NCBI RefSeq assembly: GCF_000689395.1
Contig: NZ_HG966617.1
Coordinates: forward strand, 2,354,221 to 2,418,220
From: Candidatus Phaeomarinobacter ectocarpi
Lineage (GTDB): Bacteria; Pseudomonadota; Alphaproteobacteria; CGMCC-115125
Direction of reading: 5' to 3'
Length of the DNA: 64,000 bases
How positions within the stretch are numbered: position 1 is the stretch's first letter; every line of letters starts with the position of its first letter. Both the position numbers and the translations under genes were made by a program. Shown one piece after another: positions 29,430 through 39,297 of the stretch. The notes below the pieces were generated by a model, which worked only from the letters and a program-made list of their open reading frames with translations, had not been told where the DNA came from and made no database searches.

Positions 29430-30770
29430 CTAGCGGATCAAGGGAGACCAGGCCGGGTCGGATCCGAATCCCGGCGTCACAACCTGCCGTTCGTTGTACC
29501 CGGTCAGGTCCACCGACCAAAGACTGGGCCCCCCGCGCACGCCCGGTGTTTCCCGGAAAAACATGAGAACCCGGCCATTTGGCGCCCATGTGGGCCCCTC
29601 ATTGTGATAGCCCTCGGTCAGAATTCGCTCACCGGTTCCATCCGGACGCATGACGCCAATCAGGAAACGAGCTTTGTATTGTTTGGTAAACGCGATCATA
29701 TCTCCGCGCGGAGACCAGACCGGCGTCGAATACCGCCCCTCACCGAAGCTGATCCGGCGCACGCCGGAGCCATTCGAGTTCATCACGTAGATCTGCTGAG
29801 TGCCGCCCCGGTCGCTTTCAAAGGCAATTTCGCGCCCTGCTGGGCCGTAAGTGGGTGAAGTATCGATCGACGGCGAATTGGTTAACCGGCGCGTACCACG
29901 AGTCCGCAAATCCAGCTCATAGATATTGGCGTTGCCACCGCGCTGCAGGCTCATGATGACCTTGTCACCATCAGGAGAGAACCGCGGCGCGAAAGTCATG
30001 CCCGGGAATTCGCCGACCACTTCCTGCTGACGTGTCTCGATGTTGAAGAGATACACCCGCGGGCTGCCGCCAGCGTAAGACAGATAGGTGATTTCCTGAT
30101 TGGTTGGTGAGAAGCGCGGTGTCAGCACCAGAGCGCCCCCGTTGGTCAGGAAACGCGGGTTGTGCCCGTCCTGATCCATCAGCGCCAGGCGTTTGACGCG
30201 CTGACCTTTGGTGCCTGTCTCGGACACGAACACGATGCGCGTATCGAAGTACCCGGTCTCACCGGTGAGACGCTCATATATGGCATCTGAAATGATGTGC
30301 GACACCCGCCGCCAGTTGTCCGGCTTGGTGAAATACTGCAGGCCAATGAGCTGCTCTTCGCCGAACACATCCCACAGACGAAATTCCACCCGCAAACGGC
30401 CGTCGGGCTCCTGCGTCACTGATCCCGTCAAAAGCGCCTGCGCATCAATGATCCGCCAGTCGCCAAAGCGCGGTGCACTATTGGGGTCTGTAATCTTCTC
30501 GATGAAAGCAGCTTCGCTCAGGGGACGGAACAATCCGGACCGTTCAAGATTGCTGCGGATCACCCCAGCCATCTTGTCACCGGTTTCAGTGGCTGCTGCG
30601 TCGCTGCCCACAAAGTCCGTGACGGCCAAAGGCAATGGCTCAATTGTGCCCTGCGTAATGTCGATACGCAGTTGCGCAAGAGCGGCGCCAGGCATCAGCA
30701 GCGCCACCGCCGCGAGCACAGGCACCCATTTCGTCAAACGACCCGCCAGAATTTGCTTAAACCCGTGCAT
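29430..30770 (-). CDS. tolB: Tol-Pal system beta-propeller protein TolB
   Basis: A 446-residue periplasmic protein with a signal peptide ([10 protein letters not shown]), an N-terminal alpha/beta domain and a six-bladed WD40/PD40-like propeller containing repeated SPDG-type motifs ([31 protein letters not shown]). TolB connects Pal with TolA during outer-membrane constriction. The ATG at 30770 has an A/G-rich SD; the longer frame begins with TTG. It is 31 bp downstream of tolA on the same strand. Confidence 0.97.
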   Translation of the reverse strand: MHGFKQILAGRLTKWVPVLAAVALLMPGAALAQLRIDITQGTIEPLPLAVTDFVGSDAAATETGDKMAGVIRSNLERSGLFRPLSEAAFIEKITDPNSAPRFGDWRIIDAQALLTGSVTQEPDGRLRVEFRLWDVFGEEQLIGLQYFTKPDNWRRVSHIISDAIYERLTGETGYFDTRIVFVSETGTKGQRVKRLALMDQDGHNPRFLTNGGALVLTPRFSPTNQEITYLSYAGGSPRVYLFNIETRQQEVVGEFPGMTFAPRFSPDGDKVIMSLQRGGNANIYELDLRTRGTRRLTNSPSIDTSPTYGPAGREIAFESDRGGTQQIYVMNSNGSGVRRISFGEGRYSTPVWSPRGDMIAFTKQYKARFLIGVMRPDGTGERILTEGYHNEGPTWAPNGRVLMFFRETPGVRGGPSLWSVDLTGYNERQVVTPGFGSDPAWSPLIR

Positions 30771-30800
30771 TCCCAAAGCCTCTCCTAGCCTTCAACCCGT

Positions 30801-31679
30801 TTAACGACCCAGCATCTGGCTGGGGTCGAACCTCAACTCTATCTCACGCCAGGATGAATATTTTTCCACCGGCAACCGATAGGGTGCACACCGACGCACT
30901 GCCCGCAAGGCTGCTTCCTGAGCTGCCTGCTGGTAGGACGAAAGAACGAAACCGCCGCCTTTGACCTGCGGTGGTCGCGACAACGACCCATCGCGATTGA
31001 GCCATATGTTCATCGTGACAACCAAATCAGCCGCATTTGTGGCACCGACCGGCGGCGACCAGCACGCGCTGATCTGCTGACGCATGAAATCCAGCTCTGA
31101 AATCGTCAGGGACGTCCGCGCCCCGACGCGCGATTGTTGAGGCGGCTGTGTGGGCGCCGGTTGTGCAGGTGCGGGCTGGCGCTCTTCTGGAAGCTTGTCC
31201 AAAAGGGCTGCAATACGACCGGCGTCAAATGAAGGTTCCCGCTGCACCGGCCGCGTTGGCGGCGTCGGGCGCAATTTGGGAGCAGGCGGTTGCGGCGGTG
31301 CCACGTTCACCTTTTCCTGTGGCTCCGGTTCGGGCTCAGGATCTGGTGCCGGGGCCGGCTCGGGCTCCGGCGTTGGAGGCGGAGGCGTTGGCTCTGCCGG
31401 GGGTGGTGTTGGGGACGGCGGCGTGGGCTCGGCAATCGGCTGAGGTTCCGGTTCAGGTGCTTCTTGGGGTTCAGGCTCGGGTTCCGGCTCCGGCGGTGCA
31501 GGGTCTGCTTCTGGCTCCGGCGCGCGGGTGATCCGCGTGTACTCGTCAATCTCGAGGATTTCGATGGGGATCGCGGTTGCAATCTCTACCGGCTCGAGTT
31601 TGGGCGCGGGCAGGCCCACGATCGCAACCGTGATGATTGCAACGTGCAGCAGGACGGAGAGGGGAACACCGCCGCGCAT
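30801..31679 (-). CDS. tolA: TolA-like energy-transducing protein with proline-rich linker
   Basis: A 292-residue single-pass inner-membrane protein with an N-terminal TM (VLLHVAIITVAIVG), a Pro/Glu-rich low-complexity linker of about 100 residues built from PEPEP units, and a C-terminal domain (MRQQISACWSPPVG, VTMNIWLNRDGSL, AVRRCAPYRLP) equivalent to TolA domain III/TonB. The linker is TonB-like instead of the long Ala/Lys helix in E. coli TolA, but the neighbours tolQ-tolR-tolB-pal fix its role. It is translated about 9 bp after tolR. Confidence 0.9.
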   Translation of the reverse strand: MRGGVPLSVLLHVAIITVAIVGLPAPKLEPVEIATAIPIEILEIDEYTRITRAPEPEADPAPPEPEPEPEPQEAPEPEPQPIAEPTPPSPTPPPAEPTPPPPTPEPEPAPAPDPEPEPEPQEKVNVAPPQPPAPKLRPTPPTRPVQREPSFDAGRIAALLDKLPEERQPAPAQPAPTQPPQQSRVGARTSLTISELDFMRQQISACWSPPVGATNAADLVVTMNIWLNRDGSLSRPPQVKGGGFVLSSYQQAAQEAALRAVRRCAPYRLPVEKYSSWREIELRFDPSQMLGR

Positions 31680-31688
31680 TCTAGATCG

Positions 31689-32168
31689 CTATCCTTCGTC
31701 GGCGGCGTCAGGCCCGCCTTGCTCGGTCACCATGCCGATGCGCCTAAACCCGGCGGACGACAAAGTGCCCATGACATTCATGATCGTGCCGTAATCAACA
31801 GATCGATCGCCGCGCACATACACGCGTTCGTCATACCCACCTTCGGCAATCGCCAGCAGCCGGGCAGAAAGTTCAGGGAGCTCTACAACCGTCTCTTGCA
31901 GATAGACTTCACCTTCCGCGTTCACGGTCACTGTCAGAGGCTCGTCATCTTCCTGTAGTGGCTGCGAGCTTGTCTGCGGCAGGTCAATCGGCACACCCAC
32001 CGTCAGCAAGGGTGCTGCCACCATAAACACGATCAGCAGTACCAGCATCACATCCACAAAGGGCGTGACGTTGATTTCGCTCATGGGCGCGCGGGACCGA
32101 CGACTGCGGCGACGCCCGCCCCCGGAGCCACCACCAGACCCACCATTGGGCATCAGACCACCGGCCAT
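31689..32168 (-). CDS. tolR: Tol-Pal system protein TolR (ExbD family)
   Basis: A 159-residue membrane protein that with TolQ forms the proton-driven motor of Tol-Pal. The motif SEINVTPFVDVMLVLLIVFMV has the TM with the conserved Asp used in proton transfer. The N-terminus carries a Gly/Ser/Arg-rich segment and the C-terminal domain is periplasmic (VYVRGDRSVDYGTIMNVMG). It begins 3 bp after tolQ, so the two are coupled. Confidence 0.97.
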   Translation of the reverse strand: MAGGLMPNGGSGGGSGGGRRRSRRSRAPMSEINVTPFVDVMLVLLIVFMVAAPLLTVGVPIDLPQTSSQPLQEDDEPLTVTVNAEGEVYLQETVVELPELSARLLAIAEGGYDERVYVRGDRSVDYGTIMNVMGTLSSAGFRRIGMVTEQGGPDAADEG

Positions 32169-32170
32169 GA

Positions 32171-32890
<720 letters not shown>

Positions 32891-33061
32891 CGTCGAAACT
32901 TCCTACGTCATGTCTAAGCGCTTCGGCGAATGCGGCACATCAACCCAGCATCCGGGAAAACGGCATTGCCGCCTGTCCCGCCTTGTCCTGTGTTTTTGTG
33001 TCGAAACTGCGGCGCGGACGCCCCGCAAAAAGAGCCGAAATCTGGTTGAAGTCAAAAGGTA

Positions 33062-33523
33062 TCAGGCAACATAAGGGGCAAGCGCGTCTCGCACAAATGC
33101 CGGAATTCTGCGGGCGCGGCCCTTGCCGTCCAGCACAGCGATTTCAACTTCTGCTTCAAACAGCTGTGTCTCCCCCCGCCACACCGTTTGGGCCGCCCGA
33201 ATGCGCGCCCCACGCACCTCCGTGAACTGCGTGCGGACCTCCAGCGCATCGTCCAGCCGCGCCGGCGCAATGAACCGAATTGTCATCTGGCGCACGGCAA
33301 AAGCTGTGGAATCCTCTGCATCCATCATAGTGCGATGATCGAGCCCGGCGCACCGCAGCACATCAGTGCGGCCCCGCTCAACAAAACGCAGATAGTTGGC
33401 GTGATAGACAATGCCGGATGCATCCGTGTCTTCGTAATAGACGCGCACTGGCATGATGTGCTGCCCATCAGCGCTCAGGGTCCCGGCTGGACCCAGCGCA
33501 TCGTCCCCGGTGTCACTCATCAT
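33062..33523 (-). CDS. ybgC: Acyl-CoA thioesterase YbgC
   Basis: A 153-residue hotdog-fold thioesterase of the Tol-Pal-associated YbgC family. The motif [26 protein letters not shown] contains the catalytic Asp of the 4-hydroxybenzoyl-CoA thioesterase group. It is the usual companion of tolQ in proteobacteria. The start is uncertain: two consecutive ATGs (33523, 33520) overlap the ruvB stop by 11 or 8 bases, so translation is coupled. The longer frame to 33550 overlaps ruvB further and lacks support. Confidence 0.93.
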   Translation of the reverse strand: MMSDTGDDALGPAGTLSADGQHIMPVRVYYEDTDASGIVYHANYLRFVERGRTDVLRCAGLDHRTMMDAEDSTAFAVRQMTIRFIAPARLDDALEVRTQFTEVRGARIRAAQTVWRGETQLFEAEVEIAVLDGKGRARRIPAFVRDALAPYVA

Positions 33524-34547
33524 CAAACAATCGCGTCTGCACACCTTCAAACGAGGCAGGGATCGTCAGCCCAAGATGTTCAAAGGCAGCCCCGGTCAGT
33601 AATCGCCCACGCGGGGTGCGCTGAACAAAACCCTGTTGAATGAGGTAGGGCTCAATGAGTTCTTCAATGGCGTCGCGCGCTTCGGACAGGGCCGCCGCTA
33701 TTGTCTCGACGCCAACAGGGCCGCCACCAAACTTCAGTGCGACAGTCCGCAGATAGCGATGATCAAGACTGTCCAGCCCGCGATTGTCGACTTCCAGCCG
33801 GTTGAGCGCCTTGTCCGCCACATCGGCGTCAATCTCAGCAACACCCCCAACGGACGCGAAATCACGGACCCGGCGCAGCAGCCGCCCGGCCACACGCGGT
33901 GTGCCCCGTGACCGTCGTGCGATTTCCATCGCGCCTTCGGACGTCAGCGGCGCGTCCAGAATGGTCGCAGCACGGCTGACAATCTTCTCGAGTTCTTCAT
34001 TGGTGTAGAATTCCAGCCGCACCGGAATGCCAAAACGATCCCGCAGCGGCGTTGTCAGAAGCCCGGCCCGCGTGGTCGCCCCCACAAGGGTGAACTGCGC
34101 CAGGTCGATCTTCACCGACCGCGCAGCCGGTCCCTCACCAATGATCAAGTCGAGTTCAAAATCCTCCATTGCCGGATAGAGGATTTCTTCAACCGCAGGC
34201 GACAACCGGTGAATCTCATCGATGAAAAGCACGTCACGCGGCTCGAGGTTCGTCAGCAAAGCGGCAAGATCACCTGCCTTGGCAATAACAGGCCCTGACG
34301 TGGATCTGAAATTGACGCCGAGCTCTCGCGATACGATCTGCGCCATGGTCGTTTTGCCAAGACCGGGAGGTCCCGACAGCAACACATGGTCCATCGCTTC
34401 ATTGCGCGACTTCGCGGCCTGAATGAAAACGCTCAGATTTTCCTTCGCCCGCGCCTGCCCGACAAACGCATCAAGCGCTGTGGGGCGGATGCCCTGCTCG
34501 GCTCCATCCTCAGCACTGAAGTCGGCATGTACGACGCGATCAGACAT
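33513..34547 (-). CDS. ruvB: Holliday junction branch migration helicase RuvB
   Basis: A 344-residue AAA+ motor that drives branch migration with RuvA. Walker A is GPPGLGKTT, Walker [10 protein letters not shown], sensor 1 is in [11 protein letters not shown] and the arginine finger region follows in PLRDRFGI; the C-terminal winged helix includes RTPRGR. The N-terminal [12 protein letters not shown]-like segment (here [12 protein letters not shown]) is typical. It follows ruvA by 36 bp on the same strand, and ybgC overlaps its end, so the ruv and ybgC/tol runs may be one transcript. Confidence 0.98.
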   Translation of the reverse strand: MSDRVVHADFSAEDGAEQGIRPTALDAFVGQARAKENLSVFIQAAKSRNEAMDHVLLSGPPGLGKTTMAQIVSRELGVNFRSTSGPVIAKAGDLAALLTNLEPRDVLFIDEIHRLSPAVEEILYPAMEDFELDLIIGEGPAARSVKIDLAQFTLVGATTRAGLLTTPLRDRFGIPVRLEFYTNEELEKIVSRAATILDAPLTSEGAMEIARRSRGTPRVAGRLLRRVRDFASVGGVAEIDADVADKALNRLEVDNRGLDSLDHRYLRTVALKFGGGPVGVETIAAALSEARDAIEELIEPYLIQQGFVQRTPRGRLLTGAAFEHLGLTIPASFEGVQTRLFDDE

Positions 34548-34583
34548 GTGGGTTCCACGATGATTTAAAATGGGGCGCTTTCA

Positions 34584-35204
34584 TCATGACACCAGCTCCT
34601 TGAGCCCGACACGGATCAGCTGTTCCGCGCCCGGCACATCATCACCGGCCTTGGCAACAGCGCGCGACACCGCCTGCGCTGCCTGCGCCTGAGCATAGCC
34701 CAGATTGACCAGCGCTGAGATGGCATCTGCTTCCGCACTATGCGCAGGCACCTCACCCACTTCCTTGCCCGGCACAGGCTCCTTGCCGGCCATGGCCAGG
34801 GAAGCGGGCACCTTGTCCTTGAGTTCGGAGATAATCCGCTCACCCACCTTGGGGCCAACGCCCTGCGCCGTCGCAATGGCTTTCGCGTCCTTGAAGGCAA
34901 TGGCCCGCGCCAGTGACTGCGGGTCCAGCACGGACAGAATAGCAAGCGCCGCCTTTGCGCCAACACGCTGCACACTCAACAGGAGGCGGAACCATTCACG
35001 CTCAGCTTCCGTCGCAAAACCAAAAAGCCGAAGCTGGTCCTCGCGCACATAGGTTTCAATGTGCAGCACCGCCGCGTCCCCCGGCCCACCAATCTGGCGC
35101 AGCGTGGTGGCGGAGCACGAGGTGAGATAGCAAACGCCGTTCACATCAATCAGTGCGGTATCGAGCCCGGTCTCATCCACAATGCCCTTGAGCTTGCCGA
35201 TCAT
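34584..35204 (-). CDS. ruvA: Holliday junction protein RuvA
   Basis: A 206-residue tetrameric Holliday-junction binder. MIGKLKGIV starts the OB-fold domain, two helix-hairpin-helix motifs follow ([13 protein letters not shown] and [17 protein letters not shown]), then the acidic linker and the third domain ([16 protein letters not shown]) that binds RuvB. Its start overlaps the ruvC stop by 4 bp (ATGA), so ruvC-ruvA-ruvB are translated in sequence. Confidence 0.97.
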   Translation of the reverse strand: MIGKLKGIVDETGLDTALIDVNGVCYLTSCSATTLRQIGGPGDAAVLHIETYVREDQLRLFGFATEAEREWFRLLLSVQRVGAKAALAILSVLDPQSLARAIAFKDAKAIATAQGVGPKVGERIISELKDKVPASLAMAGKEPVPGKEVGEVPAHSAEADAISALVNLGYAQAQAAQAVSRAVAKAGDDVPGAEQLIRVGLKELVS

Positions 35205-35746
35205 ACCTTTGCCTCCAGCGCCGCGGCGAGGCGCGCTGACCCGGCCGTGCCGTGGGCATGGGTAATGGCAACGGCCAGCGCATCAACCGAATGCTCCGAA
35301 TGCGGATCACATGATGGCAGCAGCATGGTGACCATCGCCATCATCTGGCGCTTGTCTGCGTGCCCGGCACCGACAACGGACTTCTTGATGTGGTTGGGCG
35401 CATACTCTGCAACGTCCAGCCCGGCCTGCGCGGCCGCCAGAATGGCAACACCACGCGCCTGCCCAAGCTTGAGGGTCGCCTGACCGTCCTTGTTCACAAA
35501 CACGCTTTCAATGGCGGCTTCATCCGGGTGATGCGCTTTTATTATCGCGGCCACACCCTCATGCAACACGGCGAGGCGGTCAGACAGCGCGTCTTTGGGT
35601 TTTGATTTCACAGTCCCATTGGCCACATGCACCAGCCGTGAGCCGGTCACATCCACAATGCCCCAGCCGGTTGCCGTAAGGCCTGGATCAAGCCCCAGCA
35701 ATCGCCGAGCCCCAGTCTGTCGCCGAGGGTCAGATGTGAGTGTCAT
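35201..35746 (-). CDS. ruvC: Crossover junction endodeoxyribonuclease RuvC
   Basis: A 181-residue Holliday-junction resolvase with an RNase H fold. Catalytic acids are visible in LGLDPGL, in AIESVF, and in the C-terminal [14 protein letters not shown] chose ATG 35746 to bring the first acidic residue near the N-terminus as in other RuvC; ATG 35764 is possible. It is followed by ruvA with a 4-bp overlap. yebC lies upstream on the same strand, a conserved alphaproteobacterial arrangement. Confidence 0.96.
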   Translation of the reverse strand: MTLTSDPRRQTGARRLLGLDPGLTATGWGIVDVTGSRLVHVANGTVKSKPKDALSDRLAVLHEGVAAIIKAHHPDEAAIESVFVNKDGQATLKLGQARGVAILAAAQAGLDVAEYAPNHIKKSVVGAGHADKRQMMAMVTMLLPSCDPHSEHSVDALAVAITHAHGTAGSARLAAALEAKV

Positions 35747-35787
35747 GCCTGTGCGCCCTGCCATTTCAAGCGTCGGGCGACATCGCC

Positions 35788-36534
35788 CTAGCTCGTCAGG
35801 CTCTCAAGAACCGAATCGGATAACTCGAAGTTCGCATAGGTTTGCTGGACATCATCATTGTCGTCCAGCGCATCCAGCAATTTGAGCAGTGTGGCCGCCG
35901 CATCACCATCGACCTCGATGGAATTCTGAGGCTTCCAGACAAGCGCAGATTTGCGCGGCTCGCCCAGCTTTTCTTCCAGCGCCGTCGCCACCTCATTGAG
36001 ACTGTCAGCAGCCGTAATGATCTCGTGCCCGTCTTCGTCAGACGTCACGTCATCAGCCCCTGCCTCAATCGCGGCTTCAAACATCGCATCTGCATCGGTC
36101 ACATCGGCCGGATACTCAATGCGTCCGACCTGATCAAACATGAAGGAAACTGAGCCGGTTTCACCGAGATTGCCGCCATTCTTGGAGAAAGCGGAGCGGA
36201 TTTCACTGGCAGATCGATTTCGGTTGTCGGTCAGGGCCTCAACAATTACGCCGATGCCGCCGGGGCCAAAGCCCTCATATCGGACATTTTCAAAGTTGTC
36301 TTCGTCGCCCGCCTGGCTCTTCTTGATGGCGCGGTCGATGTTGTCCTTGGGCATGTTTTCCGCCCGTGCCGCCTGAATAGCGCCGCGCAGACGCGGGTTC
36401 ATGGCCGGATCAGGCATGCCCAGCTTCGCTGCAACCGTGATTTCGCGCGCCAGCTTGGCAAAAATCTTGGACCGCTTGGCATCCTGCGCGCCTTTGCGAT
36501 GCATGATGTTCTTGAATTGTGAATGGCCAGCCAT
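35788..36534 (-). CDS. yebC: YebC/PmpR-family probable transcriptional regulator
   Basis: A 248-residue protein with the family start [22 protein letters not shown] and the conserved DNIDRAIKK and [22 protein letters not shown] segments. YebC proteins have been described both as DNA-binding regulators and, more recently, as translation factors that help ribosomes through polyproline stretches; the latter fits a genome with a Pro-rich TolA. It precedes ruvC by about 40 bp. Confidence 0.96.
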   Translation of the reverse strand: MAGHSQFKNIMHRKGAQDAKRSKIFAKLAREITVAAKLGMPDPAMNPRLRGAIQAARAENMPKDNIDRAIKKSQAGDEDNFENVRYEGFGPGGIGVIVEALTDNRNRSASEIRSAFSKNGGNLGETGSVSFMFDQVGRIEYPADVTDADAMFEAAIEAGADDVTSDEDGHEIITAADSLNEVATALEEKLGEPRKSALVWKPQNSIEVDGDAAATLLKLLDALDDNDDVQQTYANFELSDSVLESLTS

Positions 36535-36644
36535 GGGCTCACGCGCTCCGGTTTGTCGTCTGAATTCGATGATTTGCAGGCTTTATAGAGAATGCAGGGC
36601 GGGTAAGGCTACCCACCTCCCGTCCCCGGCATTCTAGCTTGCCC

Positions 36645-37457
36645 CTATCCAGCCATCGACTGCTTGAGCCGCCCGCCAAGCCGGATCGGCTCCACGCGCT
36701 GCGCCAGGCCGGTCGTGTCGTCGGTCTCAACAAACACGCCGCAAACGGTGGCCACGCCATCCGCAGGCGTAAAGCGCCCGCCTGAAATCTTACGGGTGAA
36801 CCGGTTGACCGGCTCTTCCTTGTCCATGCCGATCACACTGTCATAGTCGCCGCACATGCCTGCATCGGTCTGATACGCCGTCCCACCGGGCAACACCTGC
36901 GCATCAGCAGTTGGAATGTGACTGTGCGTCCCAACCACCAGCGACGCCCTGCCATCACAAAAATGCCCCATGGCCATTTTTTCAGATGTCGCTTCTGCAT
37001 GCATGTCCACGATGACGGCGTCCGCCACATCACCCATGGGCGCAGCACTGATTTCTTTTTCAACGGCCGCAAAAGGATCATCCAACGGATCCATGAAGAC
37101 GCGGCCAAGCACATTTACGAGCAGCACACGGCGCCCGCCGCGCGCTTCAAACAAACCGGCCCCGCGCCCCGGTGTGCCTGCTGGAAAGTTGGCAGGACGC
37201 AGCAGGCGCTCTTCGCGCTCGATGAACACCAGGGCCTCGCGCTGATCCCACGAATGGTTGCCGCCAGAGATGACGTCCGCGCCCGCATCAAGCAGCTCGG
37301 TCGTGATCTTCTCGGTAATGCCAAATCCGCCCGCGGCGTTCTCGCCATTGACCACCACAAAATCGAGATCCAGATCAGATCGCAATCCCGGCAGCGCCGC
37401 CACAACAGCATCGCGCCCCGACCGGCCAACCACATCACCCAAAAACAAAAGCCGCAT
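36645..37457 (-). CDS. YmdB-family metallophosphoesterase
   Basis: A 270-residue binuclear metal phosphoesterase of the YmdB/TIGR00282 family. Metal-binding segments are FLGDVVGRSGRD, NGENAAGG, SGGNHSWDQRE, HAEATSEKMAMG and GTHSHIPTAD. YmdB from Bacillus hydrolyses cyclic nucleotides and affects development; the role in alphaproteobacteria is not established. It starts 24 bp after fau on the same strand, with yebC following by 110 bp. Confidence 0.94.
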   Translation of the reverse strand: MRLLFLGDVVGRSGRDAVVAALPGLRSDLDLDFVVVNGENAAGGFGITEKITTELLDAGADVISGGNHSWDQREALVFIEREERLLRPANFPAGTPGRGAGLFEARGGRRVLLVNVLGRVFMDPLDDPFAAVEKEISAAPMGDVADAVIVDMHAEATSEKMAMGHFCDGRASLVVGTHSHIPTADAQVLPGGTAYQTDAGMCGDYDSVIGMDKEEPVNRFTRKISGGRFTPADGVATVCGVFVETDDTTGLAQRVEPIRLGGRLKQSMAG

Positions 37458-37481
37458 AAGGCTATTCCTGCTACGGACCGG

Positions 37482-38069
37482 CTATTGCGCGCGAAGAACG
37501 CGCCGCTCGGTCACAATAAAATCCATCACCGCATCATGCGGCTCGCGATCAAGATGACCGCTCAACGTTGCTTCATAACTTACGCCAACCACCCGCGGCT
37601 GCCAGCCTCGTCGCAGGTGTGCCAGCGTCCGGTCATAGAACCCACCGCCATATCCAAGCCGCCCGCCGGTGCGGTCAAACCACAAACCGGGAACCAGCAA
37701 AAGGGTCGGCGACACCGTCATGGCACTTCTGCCCGGCGTGGGAATACCATAAGCGCCCTCAACCAGCGGCTCACCCGGCGTCCACATCCTGAATGACAAC
37801 GGCTGGCCTTTGCCTTCAACAACCGGCAACGCCAATCGATGACCAAGCGCCCTCAGGGCCAGCATTGCGGGTAAGGGGTCTGCTTCTCCCCGCACCGGCC
37901 AATATCCTGCGATCGTTTCCTGGCTGCGCAATGGCAGGCCCGTCACGATCCGGCGGGCAATGTCATCGCCTGCACGATCACCCAACTGCTGAGCAGTTGC
38001 GATCCGCACCAGACCCGCAGCTTGGCGCAACTGCGGCTTGGAAAGCCCGTCAAAGGGTGTGGAGGTCAT
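37482..38069 (-). CDS. fau: 5-formyltetrahydrofolate cyclo-ligase
   Basis: A 195-residue enzyme that returns 5-formyl-THF to the folate pool. The C-terminal VPGLWFDRTGGRLGYGGGFYDRTL segment is the ATP/folate motif, and the GEADPLPAM region is typical. ATG 38069 is used; TTG 38090 would add seven codons overlapping the 6S RNA 3' flank. Its location right after 6S RNA and zapA is a conserved proteobacterial arrangement (E. coli zapA-ssrS-fau). Confidence 0.95.
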   Translation of the reverse strand: MTSTPFDGLSKPQLRQAAGLVRIATAQQLGDRAGDDIARRIVTGLPLRSQETIAGYWPVRGEADPLPAMLALRALGHRLALPVVEGKGQPLSFRMWTPGEPLVEGAYGIPTPGRSAMTVSPTLLLVPGLWFDRTGGRLGYGGGFYDRTLAHLRRGWQPRVVGVSYEATLSGHLDREPHDAVMDFIVTERRVLRAQ

Positions 38070-38101
38070 GGGGAGATCACGCGGGTGCAATCGGTCAGTA
38101 G

Positions 38102-38274
38102 ATACAAGAGTGGAGCCGCCTTGGCCGCTGGAGCAGAAATCCCCGGGAACCTACAGATGTAGGTGGGCACCGTGATGCGAGGGCCCTCGAGCCCAAGCAG
38201 GGACAGCTCCCTTGGAGACCGTAAGGCCCCGAGCAGTGTGGCTCCTGGCGCACCAGGCAGCCCCATACTTGTAT
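38102..38274 (-). ncRNA. ssrS: 6S RNA
   Basis: A 173-nt minus-strand RNA bounded by ATACAAG (5') and CTTGTAT (3'), which form the closing stem. The internal elements GGGGCUGCCUGGUGCG, GGCCUUACGGUCUCCAAGGGAGCUGUCCCUGCUUGGGCUCGAGGGCC and the CCCACCUAC arm correspond to the alphaproteobacterial 6S secondary structure. It binds sigma-70 RNA polymerase and represses transcription in stationary phase. It lies between zapA and fau as in other proteobacteria. Confidence 0.93.
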
Positions 38275-38283
38275 GACTAACAG

Positions 38284-38643
38284 CTAGGACGGCTCAAGCC
38301 GTCCGGCAATGTCTTCCAGGCGCTTTGCCGCTGCTTCCAGCACCTCTGCCACCTGATTTTCCGCATCCTGCGTCTTGGACGCAGCTCCCGTCCGGGCGTC
38401 CTTGAGAGCAGCAACCTGGTCCTCAAGCGCCTTCACTTCTCCCAGCGCCTCGGAGAGTTCGTCCGCCACCAGCAATCCGGCCATCAGCATCAACCGCTGA
38501 TCGCCCACCTGTCCCACACCCTGAGACAGACTGGTCACGTGCTTGTCGAGATAGGCTGCAAGGCCTTCCAGATGTTCTTCTTCGCCTTCATCACAGGCGA
38601 GCGTATAGCTGCGGCCATTAATCTTGACGGTTACCTGAGGCAT
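38284..38643 (-). CDS. zapA: Cell division protein ZapA
   Basis: A 119-residue protein with the ZapA fold: N-terminal beta part (VTVKINGRSYTLACDEGEEEHL) and a C-terminal coiled-coil (LGEVKALEDQVAALKDA). ZapA crosslinks FtsZ filaments at midcell. A second small coiled-coil gene (DUF4164) lies 18 bp upstream, so the pair may be cotranscribed with 6S RNA downstream. Confidence 0.92.
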   Translation of the reverse strand: MPQVTVKINGRSYTLACDEGEEEHLEGLAAYLDKHVTSLSQGVGQVGDQRLMLMAGLLVADELSEALGEVKALEDQVAALKDARTGAASKTQDAENQVAEVLEAAAKRLEDIAGRLEPS

Positions 38644-38661
38644 ATTGCGCGCTCCCCTGCC

Positions 38662-38925
38662 CTACGGCTCAAGCACGGCACGGATGCCGGCAATGGCTTC
38701 ATCAAGGCGGCCGGAGACTTCACCGGTGGTTTCATCCAGCTGGCGCGCTTTGGCCTTCATCTGATCAAGCTCGTTTGCCAGCCGGGACCGGTCTTCGCGC
38801 AGAGCCACAAGCTCACGTTCAGCATCCGACGCCGACTGCGCCTTGATGCCGCGCCGATTGATTCCCGCTTCCAGCTGGTCCAGCGCGGATGAAAACCGCT
38901 CCATAGCTGCATCAAGCTTGCTCAT
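38662..38925 (-). CDS. DUF4164-family coiled-coil protein
   Basis: An 87-residue, almost wholly coiled-coil protein starting MSKLDAAMERFSSALDQLE, as in the alphaproteobacterial DUF4164 family. Heptads continue through ELVALREDRSRLANELDQMK. Function is not known; its constant position before zapA suggests a cell-division link. An upstream GTG at 38979 would add a hydrophobic/basic segment; I use ATG 38925 because it agrees with the family start, but no SD is visible. Confidence 0.75.
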   Translation of the reverse strand: MSKLDAAMERFSSALDQLEAGINRRGIKAQSASDAERELVALREDRSRLANELDQMKAKARQLDETTGEVSGRLDEAIAGIRAVLEP

Positions 38926-39297
38926 TCTGAAAGAAGGTTCCCGTCTTGGATTTCTGCGATTTTTGAAGAGCCAGAACACCCAACACGGGCGCGGCCAATA
39001 TGCAACAGGTCAGTGACATAACGTATTCATCCCCGCTTGCCCCGGTCAACGGCGCAAAAAACGGTAAAGAACACACGCATTCAGGTGCCACGGGCATGTT
39101 GACGTTGCAAGGGCACCTCGTCATTCTCCCGGCCCAATTCGGACCCCAAAACGGGGCATGGCTTTTTTGGCATCACGCCGATCCGAATCGGATCACAATG
39201 GCTCCCTCAGCGGCGTAAGACCGCGATGGGGAATTTTTGAGGTAACCGCGATCACGCTTTCAACAGGAGCGTCCGCGGACCAAGGGCAACCAATACA
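38926..39297. other. Divergent intergenic region zapA-side / tkt
   Basis: This 370-bp region holds promoters for the leftward zapA group and the rightward tkt gene. TTGACG at about 39100 could be a -35 for tkt, but its -10 (CATTCT) is weak. I find no structured RNA. Confidence 0.4.

Noticed and set aside
31290-31530. Repeats that could look like CRISPR or a satellite
   Set aside because: They encode the Pro/Glu linker of tolA in frame; no constant repeat-spacer structure.
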